From NCBI GenBank assembly GCA_026745465.1, contig JACYXH010000791.1, forward strand, positions 62,001 through 126,000: a stretch of DNA of 64,000 nt, in the 5' to 3' direction. Source of the stretch: Lota lota (taxonomy: Eukaryota > Chordata > Actinopteri > Gadiformes > Lotidae). The notes beneath the pieces are model-generated. The model was not told the origin of the DNA and ran no database searches. It saw only the letters and a program-made list of their open reading frames with translations. The stretch's first letter is position 1; each line of letters starts with the position of its first letter. The translations under genes were made by a program, and so were the position numbers. This document shows positions 44,536-57,719 of this stretch, piece after piece.

Positions 44536-47500
44536 AGAATATTGATAGTTGATAGATTGATAGATTTATACATTGTATTTAGTTTTTTGTCTGTAAAACT
44601 ACTAGTCATGGCTTACCAGTAAGAAAGCGATTATGGTTGTTCCATGAATTAAAATCGCATCCTCTCGAGCTGTTTGTCCATTTTGGGCTACTGTAGAAAC
44701 TTGCCACTAAATTCTACACTGTGTTCTTAATATGCGCCATTCAATGAACTATGTAATTTTTATTACATTTGTTAATAGTCACATAATTGAATAGTTGATT
44801 TATAGAAGGAAATGCTTTTATTACCCAGTCTACAATGGTCAGCAGAGAGTAGATGAACAAATGGACAACTCTTAATTTCAGTAACACATACACACACGCA
44901 GTTGTGTGCACATTGGCAAATCAGTTTGAGCTCTATCAAGTTGCATGCACTTCATTTCATTTTCCAAGTCTCAGCACAGACTCTTCATTACATTTTAAAC
45001 ATGGCTTGAACTGGATAACTGCCACTGCAAGATTTAAGCAATAGACCATAAACCAATTGATCACTTTTTGGATTGGGGTGCATGGGTGAGGCCATGTGAT
45101 GGCCCATTGTCTGCACAATAAAGTGAGTTTGTATGAAGTCAAAAACGTTTTCTTCATTGGTTTATGATATGGACAGTCCCAATCTGGTTCAGATACTGAA
45201 ACAATGTTTTTGTAAATGTCTCCTCATATCTGCTTGCTATAACTTGATATTTTACTTTGGAAAGTTATTGTCAGTATGATTGAGTCTTTGCCTTAGGTTT
45301 CATTGACTAAATTGGGGTCTTTAAAACAGGTGTATTATAGTGAAATCTGTGATTGTTCATTCTGAACCATTATTTGTATACATTACAATTGGCCACCCAA
45401 GTAATTAGGTTGCTTCTGAAGGTAAGATTGTGTATCTAATTGAGTTCAGCTTTGTGAAAGGGGTTGAATACTTTGGCCAACAGCATATTCCATTATTCAT
45501 TTCCTACAACATATTTTGTGGTCTAAAACGAATGTTACTAACTAGTTATTTAGTAAAAGTAATATTGTTGTACATTTAAATAAATAAAATAGTAATGCAT
45601 AAATTGTTATCAAGTGAAATTAGTATTTAGCAAGGGGTTGAACACTTTTGCAAGGTTCTGTATGCATTTCAAATTCTCGTTAGGGGCTAAGCCACCCTGA
45701 AGGGCTGATCCTAGAATCGCCCCTGGTCGATAGCTTGGACTTTGTAGAGGGATGCTTCACAAGTGCTCCTCATAAAACCGGGCTATTCACTAGCTCTAGC
45801 TCTGAAGCTCTAGCCATGATGTGTAAAGGCACATTGATGCAGCCCCTAGGTTTAGTTGGAACTAACAGGCTACTCATTCGTAGAAACTGTCCATTTAGTG
45901 CCAATAAAGCTATGTATTTGGTTATACCTTTGTACTGCATTTTGTTACATGGATCAATATATAGTATGGTAGTTGGTAACCTACAGGTACAGTCAATCAG
46001 GATTACAATCCAAGCTATCAAGCCATCTTTCAGTTCATCTCAGCAGTGCTGCTTGTCTGACAACAAAGGTATCCTGCAGTACACTACAGCAGTGGTCAAC
46101 ACAGCTCATGCATGGTGCGGGAGGCAAATAAATATTTAATTCACAAAGATTTCCCATTTATTGGTTTGAGGTTTATTTTTCCTCTCCCGGCAGTCGCAAA
46201 GAATATTTAAGACCTATGCAAACTTTAAATCGACAATCTTTTAATTTAAGAGTTTTTAATAATTTTACCTCCGTGGGTACCCTGAGATGGTTATGGCCTA
46301 CATAACAAGAGGTCACAGATGACTATATTGGTATAGGTACACTGGGCATATGTATTGGATATTCCAGTCATGCACATGCCAACGCATAAACTCTTGCGGT
46401 CATAAGGAATTCAATAGAACTGCTAATCAATGACTCTTACCTCACTTTCCAGCTGGAAGTCTATCCATTCATTGATTTTCAACCTGGCGAGATGCATTAT
46501 GGAAGTCTCTTCATCAGCCTCACTGTCACTGCTGTCATGCAGCCCACCAGCTTAATTGTGCACACACACACACACACAGCCAATATGGGGTGAACAACAA
46601 TATTAGGATCGCACAATGTGTGTTTTGTTATGAAATGTTTGATTTTTTTCATGTTAGCTTCACTGTCGGTCTCTAATTAGAGCAGTATTGAGCCTTCTCC
46701 TCAAAACCCTCTGAAAAAACTCAACTAACTTAATCGTCTGTCAAGTCAAATAATTCCATCTATCAATAGAATATGATGTCCACTATTATTAATATTTCTA
46801 AAGGAGTAATTTAGTATTGGGAGGGATATACTGTATATATGTTTTTTTAACTTAGTTTTTATTTAAGTTTCAGCAACTTAAGCAATCATATTCAAAATTG
46901 AGCCTGCTGTTTAAAAAAAATTCAGCTGTATCTATATGGTTTACAAATACTTCATCAAAATAATATAAAGATAAAGATTTTCTTTTCTTTTTATAAATAA
47001 AACAATCAAATAAAATGTGTTGGGGGGGGTCAGGTTTTAACCACTTAATTATGTTGCATTTAATTGCTGCTGTTAGCAATATTTGTATAAATATATATAA
47101 AATATATTTTGTAGCTCTTCCATCAATGCCTTCCTCTATTGCTCCCAGTAGTGCCATCTTGGAATCTTTTTTGAAATTTTGGTGGAATACTGGAATACTG
47201 CCTGAGACAGCTCCTCCCAAAATGTTCGTAATTTAGGGCATGTCCAAAATATGTGTGTATGGTTACCAATTTGTGTGCCACAATTTGTTCTCCAACATTT
47301 ATATGAGCGTGTTGGGTTTCAGAAAAAATCTCGTAATTACCTTCCATCTTCGTTCCCTCCATGTATTTGAATTGGTTACTAGATGTGTTTCAGTGCATAT
47401 TCGTCCCATATGTCCTGTGGTATTTCTGTATTAATTTCAGTTTAAAATCTCCCTTTATCTGTAGTGTATTATTCAAATTCATGCCTACAAATATTTGATA

Positions 47501-50500
47501 AAAATTACGTAACTTTCTTATCCCCATTCCCTGATGTCATTTTTATGAAGATCTCAATTGGAGTCGGCTCCAAGACTCTATCCCATTCTTTAAGTTTTGA
47601 TAAAATATTCCTTAATTGTAAATATCTGAAAAAGTATGTTTTAGGAAGCGGAAATTCCCTTTTTAATTGTTCAAATGATTTAACGCTGCCATCCTTATGG
47701 AGTTGGTATAGATTAGTGGGTAGACATTCTCAACATTTTCTTATGTAAAAATATCTTAAACATCGGTATAGGCAACCCTCCTAAATGCAACCATTCTATA
47801 GGCATTGCCGGGTTGAGCCGACAGTTTTTTAGTTTTTTAATAAGCCAGAATTAGACCATCAGGAATCTCTGCCTAGCAACTCAAAGCTGTTTTTGATTTA
47901 ATTGGGACTGAATGGCTTGCAGAGCAGCTGAAAAACACTACGGTGAACCCGCCTACCTGGATTACTTCACCAACGGCACGACTTTTGAGAATTAGACACG
48001 GCAAATTATAAAAAATTGCAAATTTCGTCAATAGCTGACTTCACCATTTAGTTTGATCTGTGTATTTTTTAACAATGTTTCTTTATAGACTACAGTTACA
48101 CACTCAATGGGACCTAATGTTAATCCTCACAATCTTCATCAATCTTGACAGATCCAGTCAAATCCAAGTGCCTCACAGTTTAGAACTTGTCATCTATGTT
48201 GAAACGCTGGGTGAACAGCGTAGTCAAATACAGCATGTTCCCTAAAGATAATTACAACCCAATGGCGGGAGCATTGGCTTCTAATTAATATCAAGTTGGA
48301 TTTCAAGGTGTAATGAAATCCTTGATGGACCTAAATATCTTTTGGACCATTGATCTATTGATAATTGTGTTTTTAAAAGCAGTTTAATACAAAAGATCAC
48401 AAATTGTCCAACAACCACCAATGCAGAATTTCAAGATACATGGCGTATCATAAAGAATACAATACCAATTTTGGTCATCTGCAGCGCAGAGCTGGGCAGC
48501 TTGGCACAGCCACCAAATATGGCCACAGTTATAGGCGTCACCAGAGAACAGCAACGGATAGTTGTCGATCTGTCGACTTCGAATAGCTCATCATAAATCA
48601 CCCAGTCAGTCGGAAGGGTTTGGACAGACTGTGCTTCTCCATGAGCTGTTGGACCCTAAGAAGAGAATAAAAAAAACACAGCTATTGACATATAAACAAA
48701 CATAAATGTTCATAAATGCAGAAAGCGAATCTTTCCATAGTGTACATCGACATGTGTGTGCACCCTACCGTGCGAAGGCTAAAATGTGCGTGAGTGCGAC
48801 TACCGTGTGACTACCAGTGCTCCGATGCTACATGCGGGCAAGGGCGGCCCTTGCAAGGACACCCCCAACCCAGCTCCGCCTATTTCCACATTGGACCAGG
48901 AGAACGTATTTTATTTATATTTATTTTATTTGCAAGTGATGTGCTGAAATGTTTCTAAGATTGCTGGGCTCATTGTGCTTTTCTTTTTTTCATTTCGAGA
49001 ATATGGGCTGCTTTAGAAATTAGACTGACAGACATTAGTTTAATATTAAACCGTGTCTTGCATTTGGAAGATTTATCTATGTATTTATGAAGTCCCATAT
49101 AGATATAACCAGAAGTATAAGTCACGCGATATAGCTTATTAGAACTACCAGGTTTAGTCTATATTATTCTCCAGACAGAACACTGTAGTGTTTTTAGTTT
49201 GAGGGTTACATAAGGAAAGGCCTACATTGTTTAATATATATGAAAAATACAAAGAATTAAATAAATAAAAAGAAGCAGTTGAGAACGCCAATCTGCGCAT
49301 ATGGCGATATTTGTCAGACACAACAAAACACACATTAAGTCAACACTGGTAGGCCTATTACAATTATATGAAAGAATGAATAATAATAAATCAAGTAGTT
49401 GAGAACTCAACTCGGCGCATATGGGAATTTGTGTTGGACACAATAACACACACACACTTATTGTATTTAGTTTTATATTATAGCTTATGGTCAAATTTGA
49501 TTGATTTGTCTAAGATACATTTCATATTTTTGGTTTGTTTCAGACAGATGACACCAACACAATTATATCCGCGATGATGAATAAATGAGGTTTGTTAATC
49601 AATATGAGAAAAATATTTGTTTGAGGGACAATAAATATATTTGGTATATTCCTACTTAATATATTGTTTGCAATATAATATATACAGACAGAACACAGTT
49701 ATATTCGACATTGGTGCTTTCATGACTGATCTCCTTTGCTTGATGCAGAGTGCATCTATCAAGCGAAGCTGGGTTTGGATGGCGGTTCTGCGGACACCAG
49801 TCTTCACTGTCACCTTTGTGGGTATTTCACATTCTTTAAACTTTCACGAATGGGACATTGCGTCTTTTTATCTATTACAGATGGGATCTTGTGTCCTTTT
49901 TCCAGCTTGTAGATATTCGTACGCTTGGGGTGTATCCAACTTTATTCATTGTTGGGAAAGACAAGTGTATCGCAATATCAGGTGATTATAATTAATAGGG
50001 CTGCATCGAACATATGAGCACTGAAAATATTTGGCACATGGCACACATAAGAGCACATCCATCTAAATGTTTAAAAGGCGGAATATTTTGCATGAATATA
50101 TAATGACGCTGTTATCATGCGAATGTTCGTTTTTAAAGGGTATGCTTACAAAATTCCTGTATCACATTATTTAGCTTAGTTCATGTTTTTTTGTCAGGGA
50201 CAATGTACAAAAGGCCTTTGTCTCAATGAGAGGAGATGCATTGTACCAGATTGTATAGCATCTTGATCATTTCCATTCACAGTCCAAGGAAAAGTACACA
50301 TATCATTTCAAACTACCGTTAATAATACAGCACACTAACATTTTAACAGCAGCCAAAGCAGATCGTGCAAAAGCAGTAGTTTGTTTTGGAACGCTGTACT
50401 CTACCCTTGAGGTGGATCTTCTTGCCCTCTTGTCTCATTAGTGGTGGAGGAGCAGCATTATATGCAATCCTAAATACTAAACGGATATTGAAAAACATGG

Positions 50501-50546
50501 CTAAGTTGTATATGTGGGCGTGAGTGCAGATGATTTTACTTAATGG
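44536..50546. other. 6-kb AT-rich spacer without recognised genes
   Basis: No convincing exon on either strand. Short frames at 45735-46139, 46870-47220 and 49641-49985 have no recognisable motif. A small (AC)n lies at 46560-46579. Old, unrecognised interspersed repeats are likely. Confidence 0.4.
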
Positions 50547-50800
50547 TTTAAGCAGCCTCACCTGGCAGTCTGATTGGACTCTGGGGATGGGTGAGGCTGT
50601 ACACCTGTTGCACATTGAGTAATCAGTGTGCACAGGTTTAACCAGCCATCACCACACACACTCAGGGAGAGATCTCCTACATGGCAACATGGAGCACCAT
50701 TGTCATGCATCATTGTCTGCACTCTTACAATAAACCGGCTTCAACATCACCACCCTGCGTCCTTGGTCTGGAGGAGCCCAATAAAAGTTACCTAGGTGGC
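50547..50800 (+). repeat. LTR-like dispersed repeat, copy 3 (5' truncated)
   Basis: Matches copy 2 from GGTTTAAGCAGCCTCACCTGG to CTAGGTGGC, with TACAATAAACCGGC near 50728. The first about 40 bases are missing. Confidence 0.87.
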
Positions 50801-50814
50801 TGTACATACATATA

Positions 50815-52376
50815 AACTGCTCAAAAAAATAAAGGGAACACTAAAATAACACATCCTAGATCTGAATGAATGAAATAATCTTATTAAAAACTTTTTTCTT
50901 TACATAGTTGACAAAATCACACAAACATTATCAATGGAAATCAAATTTATCAACCCATGGAGGTCTGGATTTGGAGTCACACTCAGAATTAAAAGTGGAA
51001 AACCACACTACAGGCTGATCCAACTTTGATGTAATGTCCTTAAAACAAGTCAAAATGAGGCTTAGTAGTGTGTGTGGCCTCCACGTGCCTGTATGACCTC
51101 CCTACAACGCCTGGGCATGCTCCTGATGAGGTGGCGGATGGTCTCCTGAGGGATATCCCAGACCTGGTCTAAAGCATCCGCCAACTCCTGGACAGTCTGT
51201 GGTGCAACGTGGCGTTGGTGGATGGAGCGAGACATGATGTCCCAGATGTGCTCAATTGGATTCAGGTCTGGGGAACGGGCGGGCCAGTCCATAGCATCAA
51301 TGCCTTCCTCTTGCAGGAACTGCTGACACACTACAGCCACATGAGGTCTAGCATTGTCTTGCATTAGGAGGAACCCAGGGCCAACCGCACCAGCATATGG
51401 TCTCACAAGGGGTCTGAGGATCTCATCTCGGTACCTAATGGCAGTCAGGCTACCTCTGGCGAGCACATGGAGGGCTGTGCGGCCCCCCAAAGAAATGCCA
51501 CCCCACACCATGACTGACCCACCGCCAAACCGGTCATGCTGGAGGATGTTGCAGGCAGCAGAACGTTCTCCACGGCGTCTCCAGACTCTGTCACGTCTGT
51601 CACATGTGCTCAGTGTGAACCTGCTTTCATCTGTGAAGAGCACAGGGAGCCAGTGGCGAATTTGCCAATCTTGGTGTTCTCTGGCAAATGCCAAACGTCC
51701 TGCACGGTGTTGGGCTGTAAGCACAACCCCCACCTGTGGACGTCTGGCCCTCATACCACCCTCATGGAGTCTGTTTCTGACCGTTTGAGCAGACACATGC
51801 ACATTTGTGGCCTGCTGGAGGTCATTTTGCAGGGCTCTGCTCCTCCTGCTCCTCCTTGCACAAAGGCAGAGGTAGCGGTCCTGCTGCTGGGTTGTTGCCC
51901 TCCTACGGCCTCCTCCACGTCTCCTGATGTACTGGCCTGTCTCCTGGTAGCGCCTCCATGCTCTGGACACTACGCTGACAGACACAGCAAACCTTCTTGC
52001 CACAGCTCGCATTGATGTGCCATCCTGGATGAGCTGCACTACCTGAGCAACTTCTGTGGGTTGTAGACTCCGTCTCATGCTACCACTAGAGTGACAGAAC
52101 CGCCAGCATTCAAAAGTGACCAAAACAACAGCCAGGAAGCATAGGAACTGAGAAGTGGTCTGTGGTCACCACCTGCAGAACCACTCCTTTATTGGGGGTG
52201 TCTTGCTAATTGCATATAATTTCCACCCTGTTGTCTATTCCATTTGCACAACAGCATGTGAAATGTATTGTCAATCAGTGTTGCTTCCTAAGTGGACAGT
52301 TTGATTTCACAGAAGTGTGATTGACTTGGAGTTACATTGTGTTGTTTAAGTGTTCCCTTTATTTTTTTGAGCAGTG
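50815..52376 (-). mobile_element. Structurally complete Tc1-like DNA transposon
   Basis: 1,562 bp with inverted ends (A/C)ACTGCTCAAAAAAATAAAGG...TTTTTTTGAGCAGTG, flanked by TA (50813-50814 and 52377-52378). It holds one transposase frame on the minus strand. It ends in a TA-rich microsatellite that also borders the next element. Confidence 0.93.
51062..52123 (-). CDS. Tc1-family transposase, full length
   Basis: The uninterrupted 353-codon frame has a paired-type helix-turn-helix at about residues 20-60 ([20 protein letters not shown]), a basic RRRGGGRRR hook, a second HTH near 95-125 and the DDE catalytic core. The core shows Asp165 in VLFTDESRF, Asp256 in [10 protein letters not shown] and Glu291 in [12 protein letters not shown]. 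There are 34 residues between the last two, the DD34E spacing of Tc1. A glycine-rich [10 protein letters not shown] box is present. The frame opens at MVTFECWR, but Met17 ([10 protein letters not shown]) is the more usual start. Enzyme role: excision and reinsertion at TA dinucleotides. Length and motifs are those of an active-type transposase, although activity cannot be judged from sequence alone. Confidence 0.93.
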   Translation of the reverse strand: MVTFECWRFCHSSGSMRRSLQPTEVAQVVQLIQDGTSMRAVARRFAVSVSVVSRAWRRYQETGQYIRRRGGGRRRATTQQQDRYLCLCARRSRRSRALQNDLQQATNVHVSAQTVRNRLHEGGMRARRPQVGVVLTAQHRAGRLAFAREHQDWQIRHWLPVLFTDESRFTLSTCDRRDRVWRRRGERSAACNILQHDRFGGGSVMVWGGISLGGRTALHVLARGSLTAIRYRDEILRPLVRPYAGAVGPGFLLMQDNARPHVAVVCQQFLQEEGIDAMDWPARSPDLNPIEHIWDIMSRSIHQRHVAPQTVQELADALDQVWDIPQETIRHLIRSMPRRCREVIQARGGHTHY

Positions 52377-52394
52377 TATATATATATATATATA

Positions 52395-53343
52395 CATTAT
52401 ATTGCCAAAAGTATTGACCCACCCCTCTAAATCATTGAATTCAGGTGTTCCAAACACTTCCATGGCCACAGGTGTATAAAATCAAGCATCTAGGCATACT
52501 GCTTCTACAAACATTTGTGAAAGAATGGATCGCTCTCAGGTGCTCAATGAATTCAAGCGTGGTACCGTGATAGGTTGCCACCTGTGCAATAAGTCCATTC
52601 GTGAATTTCCTCACAACTAAAAAATCCATGGTCAACTGTTAGTGGTATTATAACAAAGTGGAAGCAATTGGGAACAACAGAAACTCAGCCACGAAGTGGT
52701 AGGCCACTTAAAATCACAGAGCGGGGTCAATGCATGCTGAGGCGCACAGTGCACAGAAGTCGCCAACTTTCTGCAGAGTTAATAGTTACAGACCTCCAAA
52801 CTTCATGTGGCCTTCAGATTAGCTCAAGAACAGTGCATAGAGAGCTTCATGGAATGGGTTTCCATGGCCGAGCATCTGCATCCAAGCCTTACATCACCAA
52901 GTGCAATGCAAAGCGTCAGATTTAGTGGTGTAAAGCACACCGCCACTGGACACTAGAGCAGTGGAGACGTGTTCTCTGGAGTGACAAATCATGCTTCTCT
53001 GTCTGGCAATCCAATGGATGAGTCTGGGTTTGGCAGTTGCCAGGAGAACGGTACTTGCCTACATTGTACCAAGTGTGAAGTTTGGTGGAGGGGGGGTTAT
53101 GGTGTGGGGTTGTTTTTCAGGGGTTGGGCTTGGCCTCTTGGTTCCAGTGAAAGGAACTGTTAATGCTTCAGCATACCAAGACATTTTGGAAAATTTGGCC
53201 CCTTCCTGTTCCAACATGACTGTGCACCAGTGCACAAAGCAAGGTCCATAAAGACATGGATGAGCGAGTTTGGTGTGGAGGAACTTGACTGGCCTGCACA
53301 GAGTCCTGACCTCAACCCGAAAGAACACCTTTGGCAATATAGT

Positions 53344-53344
<1 letters not shown>
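52395..53344 (+). mobile_element. 950-bp Tc1/mariner derivative
   Basis: Ends CATTATATTGCCAAA and TTTGGCAATATAGTG are inverted repeats (one mismatch in the first 15), flanked by TA at 52393-52394 and 53345-53346. The 3' part of the transposase is deleted so that the sequence jumps from the EHLW-type motif straight into the right terminus. It lies 18 bp from the neighbouring Tc1-like element. Confidence 0.88.
52530..53335 (+). pseudogene. Tc1-like transposase pseudogene
   Basis: Segments read as Tc1 transposase: RSGRPLKITERGQCMLRRTV (GRPR-like hook and second HTH, open from 52668), then after a TAG at 52923 [20 protein letters not shown] (first catalytic Asp), and later in other frames [10 protein letters not shown] and a PQP-region equivalent of the SPDLNP box. 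There are multiple stops and frame changes, and the C-terminus after the catalytic Glu is missing. It is non-functional. Confidence 0.85.

Positions 53345-53345
<1 letters not shown>

Positions 53346-53394
<49 letters not shown>
53346..53394. repeat. (AC)n microsatellite at transposon edge
   Basis: Begins exactly at the TA target of the 950-bp element. On the minus strand it produces a valine/cysteine artefact frame. Confidence 0.95.
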
Positions 53395-53401
<7 letters not shown>

Positions 53402-53530
53402 TCAATTAACAATGCATATTCGTGGATATGGTTAACACTAACTATGGATTACTATTCATATTCAGCTTTCTGAGGGCTTTGCAAAACCATATGACTGAGT
53501 TGGGCATGGAAGTGGTAAACAAGGAATGCA

Positions 53531-53785
53531 TTGCAAACTATCATGCCATTGCATATAGTTGAGTTTTTCCTGCAATCTCATGATGCAAGAATTTTGCCAC
53601 TATACGGACGTGATGATTTTCTCAGCGATATCCTCAGACAGAATCAATATGACAATCTGAAATACAGAGGATTAAGACCTGATGGAAAAGAGGGAAGCTA
53701 CGACAGAGAGGGAGGAATGAAGGTGTTTGCCAAAGGCTACGTAGACAACTACATTGTCACATTCCTCTCCCATCTATTATATTGA
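53531..53785 (+). CDS. Unrecognised open frame, possible host exon remnant
   Basis: An 84-codon frame contains DARILPLYGRDDFLSDILRQ and REGGMKVFAKGYVDNYIVTF, a balanced composition that looks like real protein. I cannot name the family. It lies immediately before a LINE endonuclease fragment in the same orientation, so it may be part of a retrocopy or an exon captured beside it. Confidence 0.3.
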   Translation: MQTIMPLHIVEFFLQSHDARILPLYGRDDFLSDILRQNQYDNLKYRGLRPDGKEGSYDREGGMKVFAKGYVDNYIVTFLSHLLY

Positions 53786-54191
53786 ATGCTTGTATTCTTG
53801 CTATTACTGAAACGTGGCTGAAAGAACATGATTAGGATGTGGACCTGGAATTGAGGGGTTTGGAACTCCGGTGCGCCTGGACCGTGACACACAGAAGACA
53901 GGTACAGTGCTGGGTGGAGGGGTGTGCTTACACATAAACAAGCGGTGGTGTAAGATCGCTGTGGTAAGACAGGCTATCTGCAATCAGGACATTGAACTGC
54001 TTTCGTTTCGCTCAGACCTTTTTACTTACCTCGCAAGTTCCCAAAGCTTTTTGTATCCTGTTGTTTACATACACCCCAAAATGAATGCAGACGCAGCAGC
54101 AGAGATTATAGTGCAGGTGGCACAGTGCCTGCAGTCTGACGCCCGAGATGCACCTAATCTAACCATATGCAACTTCAATCGTTGTACATAA
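53786..54191 (+). pseudogene. Non-LTR retrotransposon endonuclease fragment
   Basis: Translation in two frames gives CILAIT-like and TWLKEHD pieces, then GGGVCLHINKRWCKIAVVRQ, VVYIHPKMNADAAAEI and CNFNRCT. This is the AP-endonuclease domain order of CR1/Rex-type LINEs (TETWL, GGGV, YR/HP, GDFN). It has frame changes near 53830-53880 and stops at 54189. No reverse-transcriptase part follows, so it is a short dead fragment. Confidence 0.8.
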
Positions 54192-57100
54192 AAAATAGCT
54201 TATTTTGAAGATTTCTCTACTCTAGCTCCTTAGCTCCTAGCTCAACATCGCAGCGATAAATGCTTGTTTTACATCCACGAGTGTCCAAGCAGTATATGTA
54301 GACACAGTTTATATTTGTAAAAGCAGCTGCAGCAACTGTATATTCCATAATTGATATGTACCAATCTACCCTTCAGAAATAAATGTTTGTTTGACAGTAG
54401 ACATGATCTGGGATTGGTTCATTTTGAAACAGCAACAGTGATGATGGCAGTGCTTATTTTTTTTTAAAGTTCAGAGATTTTCAACTGCACTAAAAAGCCC
54501 ATAAAGACGTTTGGCACTGCACTTTTTTGTCTAGGTCATGCGGATGCATGGGCTCTCTCATCGGAAACAATTGAAGAAATGCGCAGGCAGTCAGAAGTAC
54601 GCTACAACATTGCGAAAGGGAACGTAACATTACTCGCCGATATGAGTTGGTGTTTTGACATGTTATAGGTAGCTGATATGGTCATGATAACATAAGCCAC
54701 AGTTGAGCCTCTTAAAGCTTACTTGAATGCCGTCGCGAATGTCAACAAGTTAATTTGTTGATCAATAATTTAGTTAGCCGACTGGCATTAAAAATAAATC
54801 AATAAACTATAACATTATTTATTGCACTTACCAGGGAAGATCAAACTCTCAGTCTAAACCAACAACTTCTGGTAAAGTTACTGAATTGAGTCCTGAAGCT
54901 GTCTCCAACTGTTTCTTGTAGAGGTGCTGGATATTGTTGACTTTACACGTAATACAACTGCACAACTGCGTAATACAACTGTGTTAATCCATACACGGAC
55001 TCTATAGATGTTAGTTGATAGTTGTCAAGGTTGAATATTCAGTTATATTGCTATTGTACATAATATTCAGCTATAGTAATTGTAAGAACAATTTTGTTGT
55101 TTTGGGTGTAGGACACAAATTGTCCACTGGTGGCACTGATAGGCATGTGCGCATCCTATATAGGTAGGAACCTTGCAACAGGTAACGAGGGTGTGCTGTT
55201 AAGGAGGGAACACAAACAGTTTTAGACCGCAACAAATTGATACAGTGCACAACGCTCAGGGGATCATGGATGTTTTGTTGATGGTGCATGGTTTCGTGCA
55301 CATTGAAAAGAAGCTTTGAAATCAATAAACCACAATCAAAACTCAACGATGACTAATGGAGTCAGTGATTTCCACAGTAGGCTACGGAGTAGTGTAAGTT
55401 CAAAGAGAGCGCGTCAGCTAGTTCACTAGCCATAGACTGTTTATTTGTTTATATGTTTAAGTCCTTATAGCAGCCCCTCAGTGGCTTTAAGTTTGTAGGC
55501 TTAGCCATTACAGTAATCATTAATAATTAAAGCCTAGTTTTGAATGGCATGTTGCCTTCTGTCACGTTATATATATCATTTAAATAATGTAAACCAACTA
55601 AAGGCTTTCAAAGTGGTTTTTCTGTAATAAATGAAGCGTCATGCATTAAGCATATGTCAGCCTGTGGCCCCACTTTCATCTCTTTCTCTAAACCCTCATT
55701 GCAGATGGATCCATAAAAATAAATGAGCTTAAAGGCGTATTTAACAACGTTCTTTGTGGAAGTTTGTGTTATTCTAAACTTTGACACCAAGATTAACATT
55801 TTTACTGAAAATATATATTGGTTCCAAACAATAGTTATCTGTCTCCTTGATCACTAATAATCGGTACCGGCCATGAGAAAAATGATCGGTGGACCCATAG
55901 TACCTAATGATGATCTAATAAGCTATGGTTTATATATGTAAACCATATGTGTAACACAGGTCTCATAATCAAAGAATAAAAGGTTAACCTTAATAATAAT
56001 TTATCAGGTCAATTAGATTACACTCTTAATATTCCAATAACCCAACTAGGGCTTGGCGATACGGCCTATAAATATTATTGTGATATTTTTAGGCTATACC
56101 GTGAAACACAATATATATCTAGATATTTGGAAATCTCCTCTTCATGCTTGATTTAACCCTTTGATGCCTTCAATCACACCAGTTTGATGATTATAGTAGT
56201 CCCTGCAACATGTGTCCGCATTAAAACATTCTTGCAAAAATATCATCAAGATTTTTTTCAGTCAGGATCACAATACAAGATCTTATCATGATTTTTTGTC
56301 ATGTTTCGCAAGTTACTAAACAGTACAACCAAACAAAGTTCCTTATTAAAAACATATATGGCCTTAGATTTATGTGATTGACAGGCTAGATGGATTACCA
56401 AATACACTCAGAGAAGAGATGCCCTGACTGGTCAGAAATGAGGCAGCAGCGGTCTAAAAGCTCAAAGCACATGTATGAGAGCAGTCAACTAGAAACAGAT
56501 ATTCTTACATTTCATGCAATAATTCCTGACGCATGACAATGCCATTTTTAACAAATAACATAAATGATAGCTTTTAGATCATGCTATAGATCTTGCCTAC
56601 AGCACATTCTAATAGGCCTACATCCAATGCATTAGGCTTACATTGGCTATTAGCCATGGGTAAGAGAAAATAATAATTACTGTTATATTATAGGTTGGAT
56701 CTAATGAGAGATCTACAACCAAAAGCTTTGTTGTGGGAAGGCTCCGCAACGGTAAAAAATGTGAAGAAAGAAAAGTCTCTAACACAGGCATAAAAGAGAG
56801 GCGACAGCTGGTCAGGTTCCAGCAGTTAACACAGCTAGACCCACAGTGACTCGGCCCTCGATTTAGATTGCATTATTGTGGTCTTTGTGCGCTGTTCTGC
56901 TAAACTAAATAGTGCCCAATTTTTTTTATAGTACACTGAAACGCATCATTCACATGTATTTAAAATGTGTAAACAGTCAAAACTTCTACATTCGCTTTAT
57001 CGATTAAGGTTTTGTCATGATCTGATGTGAATACTGTGCGCAGTTTGGCAGAACGGAGATCTGCGTCTCCGCAGAGACCGACAACTGTTAGATTTCATAG

Positions 57101-57365
57101 ATGTTTTATTTTAATTATGGCGCCTCGTCTATAGACAGTTGTGGGAAACAATAGTTTCAAAAGATTACCTACATAACATTTAAGTGTATGAGAGTAGGAA
57201 GGAGGGGGCGTGTTACGACCTACGGCAACTTTGTGATGCTTTTTAGTATCGTCGTTGTATATGAGCACTATAATAAGCGGTGCAATATATTAAATGCGCC
57301 ACACACCGTTGCGTTATACTATAGGTGTCCGTGAAGCCTTACCCTTATTTGAAGGTAATGACCCT
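54192..57365. other. 3-kb AT-rich spacer
   Basis: No gene or element recognised. The last five bases (ACCCT) are the target duplication of the gypsy element. Confidence 0.45.
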
Positions 57366-57532
57366 TGTTGTAGAGCGGGATATGACCACTAGGGGCAGTA
57401 GTGCCATTGTTGGGCACAGGAACTGACCGCTCTCTCCCCGGAGTTAGAAGTTGTTGCATGGTCCTTCAATAAAGAGTTATGAGCCAAGTCTGTGACCGTC
57501 CAGTTATTAATTAGTATTCCCAATATACTACA
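57366..57532 (+). repeat. 5' LTR of the gypsy element
   Basis: 167 bp, TGTTGTAGAGCGGG to ATATACTACA, with CAATAAAGAG as poly(A) signal. I found no mismatch against the 3' LTR. Confidence 0.96.
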
Positions 57533-57533
57533 T

Positions 57534-57553
57534 TGGCGACGAGGATAATTTGG
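57534..57553 (+). promoter_or_regulatory. Putative primer-binding site of the gypsy element
   Basis: TGGCGACGAGGAT begins one base after the LTR. The tRNA it pairs with was not identified. Confidence 0.6.
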
Positions 57554-57719
57554 AATATGGAAGCGGTGAAGACAGGACGTTTTTACTGAGTAAGTGACGG
57601 CGGAACCTAGTAACGGGCTAGTTTGCTAGGAAAGGCTAAGAGTGTGACGCTATCGACGTTGGGCAAGCTAGCGAAGGCTTCGCTCTCTCTTTAGCGGCTG
57701 TGACTGGACGACAGACAAG

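Noticed and set aside
51354..52015. Plus-strand frames opposite the Tc1 transposase
   Set aside because: Shadows of the intact minus-strand transposase, which has all catalytic motifs.
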